Source of the DNA: an uncultured Alphaproteobacteria bacterium
GTDB lineage: Bacteria; Pseudomonadota; Alphaproteobacteria; Sneathiellales; Sneathiellaceae
Assembly (NCBI GenBank): GCA_913062525.1
Contig: CAJXWA010000005.1
Location: 1 to 52,226 of the forward strand
DNA: 52,226 nt
Reading direction: 5' to 3'
Under the pieces are notes generated by a model that had not been told where the DNA came from, searched no databases, and worked only from the letters and a program-made list of their open reading frames with translations. This document shows, piece after piece, positions 10,092 to 19,016 of this stretch; the first letter of the stretch is position 1; every line of letters starts with the position of its first letter. The translations under genes and the position numbers were made by a program.

Positions 10092-12119
10092 ATGAAAAAC
10101 GCTCTGGGTACGGAAACTAGTCCCTATTTGCTCCAACATAAAGACAATCCAGTACATTGGCAGCCTTGGGGTCCTGAAACCCTTGAGTTGGCTAAGAAAC
10201 AAGGCAAACCCATTCTTTTAAGTGTGGGCTACGCGGCTTGTCATTGGTGTCATGTTATGGCGCACGAGAGTTTTGAAGACCCTCAAACCGCCGCCATTAT
10301 GAATGATCTGTTTATTAATATCAAAGTCGACCGCGAAGAGCGGCCAGATATTGATCAGATTTATCAAACATCCCTCGCCCTACTGGGGGAGCAGGGTGGC
10401 TGGCCTCTCACCATGTTCCTAAACGCCAAGGGAGAGCCATTTTGGGGCGGAACTTATTTCCCAAAAGAAAACTCTTACGGCCGGCCGGGATTTTCAAATG
10501 TGCTGGAAACAGTTTCCGACATATTCAAAAACGAACCTGAAAAAGTAACCAAAAACAGAGATATTCTGTCAGCCGCTCTCAAAAAACACAACTCCACCAC
10601 TGAGGGAGATCGTCCAAAATTATCAATAGAGGTTTTAGACCGCATTGTTGATCGCTACGCTGACGAGGCTGACCTAGAATATGGGGGTATCGGGTCAGCA
10701 CCCAAATTCCCGCAAACCTATGTCCTTGAAAATCTGTGGCGGGGTTATATCCGAACAGGTAAGGAAAACCTGGCGGAGATTGTTGTAAAGGCCCTCACCC
10801 AGATGTCACAAGGTGGGATCTATGACCATCTTGGCGGCGGATATTCCAGATATTCAACCGATGCCTTATGGCTCGCACCGCATTTTGAGAAGATGTTGTA
10901 TGATAATGCGCTTATTATAGATCTCCTCGTTTTGGTCCATGCCGAGAATAAAACGGAGCTCTTTAAAGATCGGGTGTACCAGACTATCGACTGGCTCCTG
11001 CGTGAGATGATCGCTGAAAACGGGGCTTTCTCTGCCACCATTGATGCGGATAGCGAAGGGGTTGAGGGCAAATTTTATGTTTGGTCTGAAAGCGAACTCA
11101 AAGAGGTTTTAGGAGATCAAGCCGCTCAATTTTCCGAAATTTATGGAGCTGAGGAAGAAGGAAACTGGGAGGGATCAAACATCCTTCATCGGCTAAATTA
11201 TGCAACTTCCCTTGATGATGATACTGAAGAGGCCCTTACCGCCCTTCGTGAAAAGCTATTTGAAGCCAGAAAAAAACGCATTCATCCAGAACTAGATACC
11301 AAGGTTCTAACCGACTGGAATGGGTTAATGATCACTAGCTTGGCTAAAGCTGGGCAATATTTTAGTGAAGTGCATTGGGTTGAACGGGCTGAAAATGCGT
11401 TTTCGGCTATTACAACTCATTCCATGGAAGAAGATGGGCGCCTCTATCACAGTTATCGAAACGGTGAAGCCAAGCATACGGGCATTCTAGATGACTACGC
11501 CAACATGAGCCGGGCGGCGCTCACCCTCCATGAGATAACCGGACGAGGGTTTTATCTTGAACGAGCAACCACTTGGGTTCAAATTCTAAATGATCATTTT
11601 TGGGATGAAACTGGAGGATATTTTTATACTGCAGATGATGCCGAGGCGTTAATTGTCAGAAGTAAAAATGCTTTTGATAATGCAGTTCCTGCAGGAAATG
11701 GAACCATTCTCGAGGTGCTTGCAAAAATTCATTATCTAACGGGAGACCGAGACGTCTTTGAAAAGGCAACTGATATTATCAAAGCCTTTTCTGTAGAACT
11801 TGGCCGGAACTTCTTCCCCCTAGCAACATTTCTAAACAATTTTGAAACCCTAGTAGGGGGTCTGCAGGTTATGATTATCGGTGGCAGAGAGGAAGCAGAA
11901 ACACTTGATTTGCTTTCAGTGCTAAATGAATTTAGTCTACCCACCAAAGTAATCAATATCCTACCAGATACAGAAAACCTGCCATTTGATCACCCTGCGA
12001 ACAGTAAAACTCGCAAAAATGGCAAACCCACTGTTTATATTTGTACAGGCTCCGTTTGCTCTGAACCGGCAAACTCTCCCATGGAGCTCAGAAAACAACT
12101 TGAGAACAGGGCCGAATAG
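10092..12119 (+). CDS. Thioredoxin-domain protein of the YyaL/SPATA20 type (DUF255)
   Basis: Large cytosolic protein of about 675 residues. The N-terminal DUF255 thioredoxin-like domain shows NALGTETSPYLLQHKDNPVHW, then ACHWCHVM with a CxxC pair, then DREERPDID. The remainder is an (alpha/alpha)-barrel resembling glycan-processing enzymes, with FGGIGSAPKFPQ-like and HFEKMLYDNA motifs. The biochemical role is not established for bacterial members. I prefer the ATG at 10092, which has a GGAA six bases upstream and matches the usual start; an in-frame ATG at 10080 is also possible. The downstream methyltransferase gene begins on the base right after this stop codon, implying translational coupling. 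Confidence 0.85.
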   Translation: MKNALGTETSPYLLQHKDNPVHWQPWGPETLELAKKQGKPILLSVGYAACHWCHVMAHESFEDPQTAAIMNDLFINIKVDREERPDIDQIYQTSLALLGEQGGWPLTMFLNAKGEPFWGGTYFPKENSYGRPGFSNVLETVSDIFKNEPEKVTKNRDILSAALKKHNSTTEGDRPKLSIEVLDRIVDRYADEADLEYGGIGSAPKFPQTYVLENLWRGYIRTGKENLAEIVVKALTQMSQGGIYDHLGGGYSRYSTDALWLAPHFEKMLYDNALIIDLLVLVHAENKTELFKDRVYQTIDWLLREMIAENGAFSATIDADSEGVEGKFYVWSESELKEVLGDQAAQFSEIYGAEEEGNWEGSNILHRLNYATSLDDDTEEALTALREKLFEARKKRIHPELDTKVLTDWNGLMITSLAKAGQYFSEVHWVERAENAFSAITTHSMEEDGRLYHSYRNGEAKHTGILDDYANMSRAALTLHEITGRGFYLERATTWVQILNDHFWDETGGYFYTADDAEALIVRSKNAFDNAVPAGNGTILEVLAKIHYLTGDRDVFEKATDIIKAFSVELGRNFFPLATFLNNFETLVGGLQVMIIGGREEAETLDLLSVLNEFSLPTKVINILPDTENLPFDHPANSKTRKNGKPTVYICTGSVCSEPANSPMELRKQLENRAE

Positions 12120-12599
12120 ATGTCGCAACTAAGTATGCATAGTCCCGTTGGGGACCTGACAGTAACTGAAGAAGATGGCGCCATAATCTCCCTTGATTGG
12201 GGCTGGGTTCCCGATGAATGGCAGAATGAGACGCCATTACTGCGATCTGCTATTAATCAGTTAAATGATTATTTCGATGGCAATTTGTTAGATTTTGATC
12301 TTCCTCTAAATCCACCGGGATCGGACTATCAAAAGAAAGTCTGTTTCGCCATGAAGGCTATTCCAGGTGGGTCAACTCGTTCATATGGCGAGATTGCTAA
12401 AGAACTTGAAAGTTCAGCTCAAGCTGTGGGGAATGCTTGCGGGCTTAATCCCATCCCAATCATTATTCCGTGCCACCGCGTACTCGCTGCCGGAAAACAA
12501 ATGGGTGGTTTTTCAGGAGATGGTGGCATTGAGACCAAGAAAGTGCTGCTAGAGCTTGAAAATGCACTTCCACCAATTCAACAACAGCTTGATTTATAA
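12120..12599 (+). CDS. ogt: Methylated-DNA--protein-cysteine S-methyltransferase (Ogt/AGT-type)
   Basis: Suicide repair protein that transfers the alkyl group from O6-alkylguanine to its own cysteine. The 159-residue product contains the active-site motif IPCHRV, the preceding GNACGLNPIPIIIPCHRV context (asparagine hinge and conserved prolines) and the DNA-binding wing residues YGEIA. The N-terminal domain is short and lacks the zinc-binding Ada module, so this is a stand-alone Ogt-like enzyme. The ATG directly abuts the TAG of the preceding gene. The usual arginine finger appears replaced: the helix reads AVGNACG, whereas many members have RAVG; here the preceding residue is Gln. That is a mild departure from the family. 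Confidence 0.88.
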   Translation: MSQLSMHSPVGDLTVTEEDGAIISLDWGWVPDEWQNETPLLRSAINQLNDYFDGNLLDFDLPLNPPGSDYQKKVCFAMKAIPGGSTRSYGEIAKELESSAQAVGNACGLNPIPIIIPCHRVLAAGKQMGGFSGDGGIETKKVLLELENALPPIQQQLDL

Positions 12600-12649
12600 C
12601 AGAACCTAAATAATTCCCAAAATGGGGCGCTAATTACAAAGGTATTTCC

Positions 12650-13624
12650 ATGACAAAAGCCATTACATTTAGTGAATTCGGAGGATCTGAGGTCCTCAAA
12701 TGGACAGACGTTGATGTGGGTAGCCCCGCATCAGGGGAAGTCCGAATTAAACATCAGGCGGTAGGTTTAAACTTTATTGACGTTTATTTCAGAACCGGTT
12801 TATATCCCGCCCCTCTTCCCAATATTCCAGGAATGGAAGCTGTCGGCACTATTGAAGAAATAGGAACAGATGTGACAGGTTTTGCGATTGGTGATCGGGT
12901 TGCTTATGCTTGTCCTCCCATCGGGGCTTATAGCGAAGAACGGGTTATGCCTGTCTCAGGTTTAATTAAAGTTCCAGATACAATCGATGATCAAACCGCA
13001 GCGGCTATGATGTTGCAAGGAATGACAACAGAATATCTACTTCAACGGTCGTTTCACGTGAAACCAGGAGATACCATCCTATTTCATGCGGCAGCCGGCG
13101 GTGTTGGTCTTATGGCTTGCCAATGGGCAAAACATATTGGTGCAACAGTTATTGGAACCGTTGGATCTGAAGAGAAAGCTGCCCTTGCCAAGGCACATGG
13201 GTGCGACCACACCATCAATTACCAAGAAGAGGATTTCCATGAAAAACTAATGGAGATCACCGAAGGTAAGGGAGTTCCGGTTGTCTATGACAGCATTGGT
13301 AAGGACACGTTTGAGAAATCTCTCGATTGCTTGCAGCCACGCGGACTATTGGTTTCCTACGGAAATGCTTCTGGCCCTGTAACTGGCGTAGATATTGGAA
13401 TGTTAGCGGCTAAAGGCTCTCTATATGTAACGCGCCCGACCCTGATGACTTACAACGCTAGTCGCGAAGAGCTTGAAAAATCAGCGTCTGACCTAATGAC
13501 AATGGTGGGTAATGGCACAGTGAAGGTCAATATTGGTCAAAGTTATCATTTGTCGGAAGCAGCTAAAGCGCATGATGACCTAGAAAACAGAAAAACCACC
13601 GGATCGACTGTCTTTACTCTTTGA
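12650..13624 (+). CDS. qor: NAD(P)H:quinone oxidoreductase, zinc-independent MDR family
   Basis: Medium-chain dehydrogenase/reductase of the quinone oxidoreductase branch, 324 residues. The N-terminal GroES-like domain (GLNFIDVYFRTGLYP) and the nucleotide-binding motif HAAAGGVG, followed by GATVIGTVGSEEK, match Qor proteins; the cysteine/histidine ligands of zinc alcohol dehydrogenases are absent. It probably reduces quinones or enones with NADPH. An AAAGG ribosome binding sequence stands before the ATG. A 14/16 match to parS lies within the coding sequence at 13050-13065, read as Phe-His-Val-Lys. The gene ends at a bidirectional terminator shared with rho. Confidence 0.9.
   Translation: MTKAITFSEFGGSEVLKWTDVDVGSPASGEVRIKHQAVGLNFIDVYFRTGLYPAPLPNIPGMEAVGTIEEIGTDVTGFAIGDRVAYACPPIGAYSEERVMPVSGLIKVPDTIDDQTAAAMMLQGMTTEYLLQRSFHVKPGDTILFHAAAGGVGLMACQWAKHIGATVIGTVGSEEKAALAKAHGCDHTINYQEEDFHEKLMEITEGKGVPVVYDSIGKDTFEKSLDCLQPRGLLVSYGNASGPVTGVDIGMLAAKGSLYVTRPTLMTYNASREELEKSASDLMTMVGNGTVKVNIGQSYHLSEAAKAHDDLENRKTTGSTVFTL
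13050..13065. other. parS: parS-like site inside the quinone oxidoreductase gene
   Basis: CGTTTCACGTGAAACC matches parS at 14 of 16 positions; both outer bases differ, while the 14-base palindromic core is intact. It lies about 4.7 kb from oriC, the closest of the four. Confidence 0.75.
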
Positions 13625-13696
13625 TTTTAGCAGAACTTGAAATCCATTATTCTGTATTAGACTTAGATATTTTCCAATAAGACAGAATTCAGTCAC

Positions 13697-13730
13697 AAAA
13701 AAAGGCGCTGTTTTTTACAGCGCCTTTTTT
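13697..13730. terminator. Bidirectional intrinsic terminator between qor and rho
   Basis: A perfect 8-bp GC-rich stem (GGCGCTGT 13704-13711, ACAGCGCC 13717-13724) with a T-rich loop is flanked by an A-run on the left and a T-run on the right, so it works as an intrinsic terminator on both strands. It separates the convergent qor and rho genes. Confidence 0.93.
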
Positions 13731-13746
13731 AGGATCAATTTTCAGA

Positions 13747-15003
13747 TCATGTATTCATGGAATCGAAGAAATCATCGTTTGTCTTGCTGGATTTCAATTT
13801 ATCAAGCAAGAATTCCATAGCATCCGTTGTTCCCATTGGATTAAGAATACGGCGAAGAACCCACATTTTCTGCAGTGTGGCTTTATCAACCAGCAACTCT
13901 TCTTTACGTGTTCCAGACTTGGTGATGTCAATTGCTGGGAAGACCCGCTTATCAGACAACTTACGATCAAGAATGATTTCAGAGTTACCAGTGCCTTTAA
14001 ATTCTTCAAAAATCACTTCATCCATCCGCGAGCCCGTATCAATAAGGGCCGTTGCAACGATGGTCAAAGATCCGCCTTCTTCAATGTTCCGGGCAGCACC
14101 AAAGAAGCGCTTAGGGCGTTGCAATGCGTTTGCATCCACACCACCGGTCAAAACCTTACCACTGGACGGCACAACTGTATTATAGGCCCGTGCAAGACGT
14201 GTAATACTATCAAGAAGAATAACGACGTCCCGTTTATGTTCAACAAGACGTTTGGCTTTTTCAATAACCATTTCAGCTACTTGAACGTGACGAGTTGCGG
14301 GTTCATCAAAAGTAGAAGAGACAACTTCGCCTTTTACTGACCGCTTCATATCCGTCACTTCTTCTGGCCGTTCGTCGATCAGAAGAACAATCAAATATAT
14401 ATCAGGATTATTGGTTGTGATGGAGTTCGCCATATTCTGCAAGAGAACTGTTTTACCTGTCCGCGGCGGTGCCACAATAAGAGCCCGTTGGCCCTTGCCT
14501 TGCGGTGAAACTAGATCAATTACTCGGGCTGAGCTGATCCCAGTTGTCGGATCAAGTGTTTCGAGTTTAATACGTTCTTCGGGATATAATGGGGTGAGGT
14601 TATCAAAGTTAATTTTGTGTCGGGCTTTTTCTGGGTCTTCAAAGTTGATATTTTCAACTTTAAGAAGGGCGAAATATCGCTCCCCATCTTTAGGGCTTCG
14701 AATTTGACCCTCTACCGTGTCACCCGTTCGAAGTGAAAACCGCCTGATTTGACTTGGTGAGATATAAATATCATCGGGGCCCGCGAGATAGTTCGCATCT
14801 GGTGAGCGTAAAAATCCAAAACCATCTGACAAAATTTCAAGAACACCGCCACCAGTGACGATTTCGCCATTTTCAGCTTCATTCTTCAAAATTGCGAATA
14901 ACAACTCTTGCTTTCGCATTGTAGAGGCATTTTCGATGTCCAGCGCTTCAGCAGCCGCCAGGAGTTCGGGAGGGGATTTCTTTTTAAGTTCTTGAAGATT
15001 CAT
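13747..15003 (-). CDS. rho: Transcription termination factor Rho
   Basis: Hexameric RNA-dependent ATPase that terminates transcription. The 418-residue product has the N-terminal Rho domain ([15 protein letters not shown]), the RNA-binding cold-shock-like domain ([14 protein letters not shown]), the P-loop APPRTGKT at 178-185, the Walker B region [15 protein letters not shown], and the Q/R-loop segments. Length and motifs are standard. A 242-base gene-free leader lies upstream; rho is commonly autoregulated through its leader in bacteria, but I see no decisive structure here. The 3' end shares a terminator with qor. Confidence 0.97.
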   Translation of the reverse strand: MNLQELKKKSPPELLAAAEALDIENASTMRKQELLFAILKNEAENGEIVTGGGVLEILSDGFGFLRSPDANYLAGPDDIYISPSQIRRFSLRTGDTVEGQIRSPKDGERYFALLKVENINFEDPEKARHKINFDNLTPLYPEERIKLETLDPTTGISSARVIDLVSPQGKGQRALIVAPPRTGKTVLLQNMANSITTNNPDIYLIVLLIDERPEEVTDMKRSVKGEVVSSTFDEPATRHVQVAEMVIEKAKRLVEHKRDVVILLDSITRLARAYNTVVPSSGKVLTGGVDANALQRPKRFFGAARNIEEGGSLTIVATALIDTGSRMDEVIFEEFKGTGNSEIILDRKLSDKRVFPAIDITKSGTRKEELLVDKATLQKMWVLRRILNPMGTTDAMEFLLDKLKSSKTNDDFFDSMNT

Positions 15004-15245
15004 GTAAATCTCTGGAAATTGAATAAATTTAAATAAATGGATGAAGGTATATGCAGATATTACTTTTCGGGAAGTAAGCGCTTAATAGCGATCAATCATT
15101 ATTGATTTGATGGGACCTAATTTGTTAATGTCACCAGTCCCGGCGAATAGAGGTTCCACCGGTTGAGATAAAGGAATGCCAGCATAAAGTCATGAAGTCA
15201 ACGAGAATAAAACAAGAACCTTGCAATTTCTGCGTTAAAACATCC
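15004..15245. other. Gene-free spacer: rho leader and region past hemJ
   Basis: This 242-base stretch holds no convincing gene. It lies upstream of rho and downstream of hemJ, both on the minus strand, so it should contain the rho promoter and leader. The only structure I see is a small AT-rich inverted repeat (ATCAAT/ATTGAT, about 15086-15101). There is no clear intrinsic terminator for hemJ. Confidence 0.4.
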
Positions 15246-15695
15246 TTAAAACGGCTTAACAACCACCATAATGACAATAATTATCATTAAAACGGTCGGT
15301 AATTCATTTGCGTATCTATAAAATTTAGAAGATTTGCTATTATTATCTGCTTCAAAATCTTTTCGCCATTTAGACAACGACCCATGGAAGCCGGTCATTA
15401 AGACAAGCATCAAAATCTTCGTCCAAATCCAGCCAGCAGACCAATCTACTATTCCGGGAATTGACATAAGAATACCGCCAAAAATAAAGGCCATCATCAT
15501 GGCAGGATTGATAATTCCGCGAAGAAGACGGCGCTCCATAATTTTGAAGGTTTCCGACTGAACAGATCCAATTTCTGCATCACAGTGGTAAATATAGAGG
15601 CGCGGCAAATATAGCATTCCCGCCATCCAAGCCATAACTGAAACTATATGAAATGCTTTTATCCATAGGTAGTTATCACCAAAAAAATCTAACAT
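15246..15695 (-). CDS. hemJ: Protoporphyrinogen IX oxidase HemJ
   Basis: Integral-membrane enzyme that oxidises protoporphyrinogen IX to protoporphyrin IX, the penultimate step of haem synthesis. The 149-residue product has four hydrophobic segments and the family's N-terminal region WIKAFHIVSVMAWMAGML followed by LPRLYIYH. The start is the ATG at 15693-15695, two bases after the hemH stop; a longer frame upstream lies entirely within hemH and is not family-like. The neighbours hemH and hemE complete a late haem pathway cluster next to oriC. Use of HemJ rather than HemG or HemY is common in alphaproteobacteria. Confidence 0.93.
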   Translation of the reverse strand: MLDFFGDNYLWIKAFHIVSVMAWMAGMLYLPRLYIYHCDAEIGSVQSETFKIMERRLLRGIINPAMMMAFIFGGILMSIPGIVDWSAGWIWTKILMLVLMTGFHGSLSKWRKDFEADNNSKSSKFYRYANELPTVLMIIIVIMVVVKPF

Positions 15696-15697
15696 AT

Positions 15698-16735
15698 CTA
15701 AATTACTGCCTTTGAAAATTGAGCGCATCCTGTTGCTGATGCCGGGCAAATTTTAGCGCCGCATGCGCTTTTCATACCACCGTCATGTCGATTTTTGATC
15801 AAACTTTTCAACCCATTAATAAACTTGGGATGAGTTGTCACTGTAGGAACTCGGTAATAACTAGGTACACCAGTTTTGCGTGCAATTTCAGCATATTCCA
15901 AATCAAGCTCAACCAGTGTTTCAGAATGTTCTGATACAAACGCAACTGGGATCACCATAAGGGACTGACCTGCTTTGCCTGCCAACTCTATTTCAGTTTC
16001 AGTGCTCGGGCCAATCCATTCAACGGGGCCAACCCGGCTTTGATAACAAATCTGATAGTCCAGATCATCCCGCCCAAGTTCCTTCAGAATTCCGTTTACT
16101 GATTTCTCGACTTGCCAAGGATAAGGATCCCCGCCGTCTACAATTTTTTTAGGAAGACCATGGGCAGAAAATAGCAATTTTGGGGTATCGCCCTCTATTT
16201 TTACCAACTCTTTTGCGATTAAATCGGCATAGGCCGCAGAAAACCCAACATCCTCTGGATAGCAGCATACGGTCGTGGTTTTAACATCTAAGTCAGCGTT
16301 TTTTGCAATCTTTTGCCATTCCGTAACGGAAGAGCCGGTTGTTGTTGTTGAAAACTGCGGATAGAGCGGTAGGAGAATAACTTCATCAGGATCGAAATCT
16401 TTAACCTCTAGCACCGTTTCACTGGCCCTTGGATGCCAATAGCGCATGCAGACAAAAACTTTGTAATCGTCAGGCAATTCAGAAAGCGTGGCAGTTAAAG
16501 CATCTGCTTGATGGCCCGTTTGTTCCAACAACGGTGACTTGCCACCAATACTTTTGTAAATCTCTCGGGCGATGGGTCCCCGGCGTTTGGAAATGAGTTT
16601 AGCAATCAGATACCGGATCGGATTTGGCAGTCTGATAATGGCAGGATCATTAAACAAATTGAACAAAAATGGCTCAACCGATGCCAATTGATCTGGGCCA
16701 CCCAAATTAAAGAGAACTACAGCTTTTCGAGCCAA
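15698..16735 (-). CDS. hemH: Ferrochelatase
   Basis: Inserts ferrous iron into protoporphyrin IX to make protohaem. The 345-residue sequence starts with VVLFNLGGPDQLASVEPFL, contains LLFSAHGLPKKIVDGGDPYP with the catalytic histidine, the QSRVGPVEWIGPST segment and a downstream GFVSEHSETL-like motif (here AFVSEHSETLVELD). A C-terminal Cys-containing tail (ACGAKICPASATGCAQF) resembles the segment that binds a [2Fe-2S] cluster in many alphaproteobacterial ferrochelatases; four cysteines are visible in the last 25 residues. It is 11 bp downstream of hemE and two bases ahead of hemJ, forming a tight operon hemE–hemH–hemJ. Confidence 0.96.
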   Translation of the reverse strand: MARKAVVLFNLGGPDQLASVEPFLFNLFNDPAIIRLPNPIRYLIAKLISKRRGPIAREIYKSIGGKSPLLEQTGHQADALTATLSELPDDYKVFVCMRYWHPRASETVLEVKDFDPDEVILLPLYPQFSTTTTGSSVTEWQKIAKNADLDVKTTTVCCYPEDVGFSAAYADLIAKELVKIEGDTPKLLFSAHGLPKKIVDGGDPYPWQVEKSVNGILKELGRDDLDYQICYQSRVGPVEWIGPSTETEIELAGKAGQSLMVIPVAFVSEHSETLVELDLEYAEIARKTGVPSYYRVPTVTTHPKFINGLKSLIKNRHDGGMKSACGAKICPASATGCAQFSKAVI

Positions 16736-16746
16736 AACGGACGCTC

Positions 16747-17790
16747 CTATTTTTTCCAGGCGTGAATTGTTTCTGCAAGCAAAGCGACATTTTTAGGTGG
16801 TGTTTGCGGAATAATACCATGTCCAAGATTGAAAATATGCGGGCCATTTGACATTTTTTCTAGGATTTCATGGATCCGGTCGACCATGGCCTGTCCGCCA
16901 GTTACCACCATAATTGGATCAAGATTTCCCTGAACAACCACATGCGGTTGGATATTTTCAGCAGCCCAACTGAGCGGCGTTGATGTATCCAAACTGACTG
17001 CCGTAACGCCTGTACCTTTAACAAATTCAAGCAAATTACCAGCAATCCCCTTTGGAAAGCCAATAATTGGAAGGTCTGGATGTACGGCTCGAAGACCATC
17101 TACAATCTGTTTTGTTGGCGCAATTACCCATTTTCTGAACATATCATCGGGCAAAACACCAGCCCATGTATCAAATATCTGAATAACTTCTGCGCCGGCC
17201 TCAACCTGCTTTAGCAAATAAGAAATAGTGGACTGCACTAGAATATCCATCAGGCTTTGAAAACCTGCGGGATCTGAATAAGCCCATTTTTTAATCTCTG
17301 CGAAGTCTTTTGATCCCTTACCTTCAACCATGTAGGTCGCAACGGTCCAGGGAGCACCTGCGAAGCCGATTAAGGTCACGTGGGCGGGGAGTGAGCTGCT
17401 GAGACGGTCCACGGTCTCGTAGACGGGGTTAAGCCGGTCATGAAGCTTGTCTAAAGACAAAGACGATAGCTCCTTTGCCGAGCGAATGGGATCAAGCACA
17501 GGGCCCTCGCCTTCTTTGTAGGCAAGCGGCTGACCTAAAGCGTCAGGGATTAGCAGAATATCGGCAAACAAAATTGCGGCATCAAAATCATATCGGCGAA
17601 GCGGCTGCAAGGTGACCTCTTCAGCAAATTTCGGATTATAGCAAAGATCCAAAAACGAGCCGGCGGTTGACCGTGTTTGCCTATATTCAGGAAGATAGCG
17701 TCCAGCTTGCCGCATTAGCCAAAAAGGAGGACGATCCAATGGCTCTTTGTTAAGCGCTCTGAGTAATCTCTTCGTTGGCATTTTCGACAC
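16747..17790 (-). CDS. hemE: Uroporphyrinogen decarboxylase
   Basis: Decarboxylates uroporphyrinogen III to coproporphyrinogen III. The signatures [18 protein letters not shown] near the N-terminus and [16 protein letters not shown] are both present, with GNLDP near the end; length 347 is typical. The GTG at 17788-17790 is favoured because an AGGAAGG ribosome binding sequence sits seven bases before it; the ATG at 17781 is three codons further in. hemE transcription starts from within the origin region. hemE flanking oriC is the arrangement known from Caulobacter, where hemE promoters overlap the origin. Confidence 0.96.
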   Translation of the reverse strand: MSKMPTKRLLRALNKEPLDRPPFWLMRQAGRYLPEYRQTRSTAGSFLDLCYNPKFAEEVTLQPLRRYDFDAAILFADILLIPDALGQPLAYKEGEGPVLDPIRSAKELSSLSLDKLHDRLNPVYETVDRLSSSLPAHVTLIGFAGAPWTVATYMVEGKGSKDFAEIKKWAYSDPAGFQSLMDILVQSTISYLLKQVEAGAEVIQIFDTWAGVLPDDMFRKWVIAPTKQIVDGLRAVHPDLPIIGFPKGIAGNLLEFVKGTGVTAVSLDTSTPLSWAAENIQPHVVVQGNLDPIMVVTGGQAMVDRIHEILEKMSNGPHIFNLGHGIIPQTPPKNVALLAETIHAWKK

Positions 17791-18185
17791 GGACTTGCCT
17801 TCCTAAAAAGTTATCCATCCCTATTATTAATTATATTAATAGGTGGTAGTTGTTGTTGATACCTGTGAATAACGGGGATACGTTTTCATGCACAAGCTTT
17901 AACGTTATTTTGTGGAAAAAATCTAGTAAATTGCGACATGGTGAACAAGTTATGAATAACTACGGTTTTTACCCACAGGCATTATGGGGATAACGGGGAT
18001 AACTTTATTTTTGGGTTATTTTTAAAAGTTATCCTCCCTAATTGAGACAGGTATATGCCGTTATACACAGGTGCAAATATCTTCGTATAAAAAATGAATG
18101 ATGTGGAGGAAAGTTTTGAATTCTCCATAAAGGGCGTGTTATCCCTGTTATTCACATTATCCACAGGCACACCAGGATGGTCTTA
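17791..18185. other. oriC: Chromosomal replication origin oriC
   Basis: A 395-base gene-free stretch between hemE and the PEP-synthase/PPDK regulator. Matches to the DnaA box: TTATTCACA at 17864-17872 (minus), TTTTCCACA at 17911-17919 (minus), TTACCCACA at 17969-17977 (plus, one mismatch), TTATACACA at 18061-18069 (plus), TTATTCACA at 18148-18156 and TTATCCACA at 18157-18165 (plus, back to back). A second set of GTTATCC elements is found at 17810, 18028 and 18138 (plus) and as a head-to-tail pair at 17986-18003 (minus). AT-rich candidates for the unwinding element are the palindromic stretch 17821-17842 and 18003-18027. The neighbouring genes match the known Caulobacter origin. I call this oriC rather than the dnaA–dnaN gap, which has no boxes. 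Confidence 0.9.
17821..17842. repeat. AT-rich palindrome at the hemE side of oriC
   Basis: A 22-base, almost purely A/T stretch with CTATTA and TAATAG ends and an internal ATTAAT/ATTAAT symmetry. It lies about 30 bases upstream of the hemE start and between a GTTATCC element and the first DnaA box. It could be part of the DNA unwinding element or of the hemE promoter. TTAA-N5-TTAA spacing within it does not fit the CtrA consensus (N7). Confidence 0.4.
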
Positions 18186-19016
18186 ATGAGCGAATTTCAC
18201 TTGCATTTGGTCTCAGACTCCACCGGAGAAACATTGCAATCACTTGCCAAGGCGGCATTGGTTCAGTTTGAATCTGCCAACCCTGTTGAGCATGTTTGGT
18301 CTATGACACGAACGGTTCGCCAGTTGGATGATATCCTTGATTCCATTGAGAAAAATCCGGGTTTGGTGCTTTTTACTCTTGTGAATAAAGAGATGCGGCA
18401 GATCTTGGAGCGGGGATGTCGAAAGCTAAAGGTTCCTTGTGTCTCTATTCTTGACCCTATCATGGCGTCACTTTCCCAGTTTTTGGGACAAGAAAGCCGA
18501 GGCTTGCCGGGCCGTCAGCATAGTCTTGATCAGGAATATTTTGCGCGAATTGACGCGCTTAACTACACAATGGCCCATGATGATGGTCAAATGCCAGATG
18601 GTCTGGACGATGCCGATATAATTTTGGTTGGTGTTTCCAGAACGTCAAAAACGCCCACATCTTTTTATCTGTCGCATCGGGGGATAAAAACAGCAAATGT
18701 GCCCATTGTGGTCGGTTGCCCCCTGCCCGATCAGTTATTTGAAGTGAAAAATCCCTTTGTTGTTGGGCTGACCACAAGTCCAGATCGGCTGTCACAAATT
18801 CGGAAAAACCGGCTTTTATCTTTAAAAGAGACCAATGATACCAGCTACGTTGACTTAGACCGGATTAAGGAAGAAGTCGTCTTGGCCCGGAAGTTATGTA
18901 CGAAGCAAGGCTGGCCAGTGATTGATGTCTCGCGCAGATCAGTTGAAGAAACGGCGGCTCAAATCATCACTTTATATAACCGTAGGCTTTCTGATAGCGA
19001 GGCGCATTTATCATGA
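18186..19016 (+). CDS. Pyruvate, water dikinase / PPDK regulatory protein (DUF299)
   Basis: Bifunctional ADP-dependent kinase and Pi-dependent phosphorylase that switches PEP synthase or pyruvate phosphate dikinase off and on by threonine phosphorylation. The 276-residue product starts HLHLVSDSTGETL, has the P-loop-like GVSRTSKTPTS at 149-159 and a C-terminal IDVSRRSVEETAA segment that defines the family. The ATG at 18186 is preferred to the one at 18177 because an AGGATGG sequence is correctly spaced before it. This gene next to oriC is the same as in Caulobacter. Its stop overlaps the maf start by 4 bp. Whether the target is PpsA or PpdK cannot be told from this window. Confidence 0.92.
   Translation: MSEFHLHLVSDSTGETLQSLAKAALVQFESANPVEHVWSMTRTVRQLDDILDSIEKNPGLVLFTLVNKEMRQILERGCRKLKVPCVSILDPIMASLSQFLGQESRGLPGRQHSLDQEYFARIDALNYTMAHDDGQMPDGLDDADIILVGVSRTSKTPTSFYLSHRGIKTANVPIVVGCPLPDQLFEVKNPFVVGLTTSPDRLSQIRKNRLLSLKETNDTSYVDLDRIKEEVVLARKLCTKQGWPVIDVSRRSVEETAAQIITLYNRRLSDSEAHLS

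Noticed and set aside
17827-17839. A CtrA binding site near hemE
   Set aside because: Two TTAA half-sites are present but separated by 5 bases instead of the 7 in the consensus.
17982-18170. A 62-codon open frame on the minus strand within the origin
   Set aside because: It lies over DnaA boxes, has no family resemblance and has no ribosome binding sequence; it is a by-product of AT-rich DNA.
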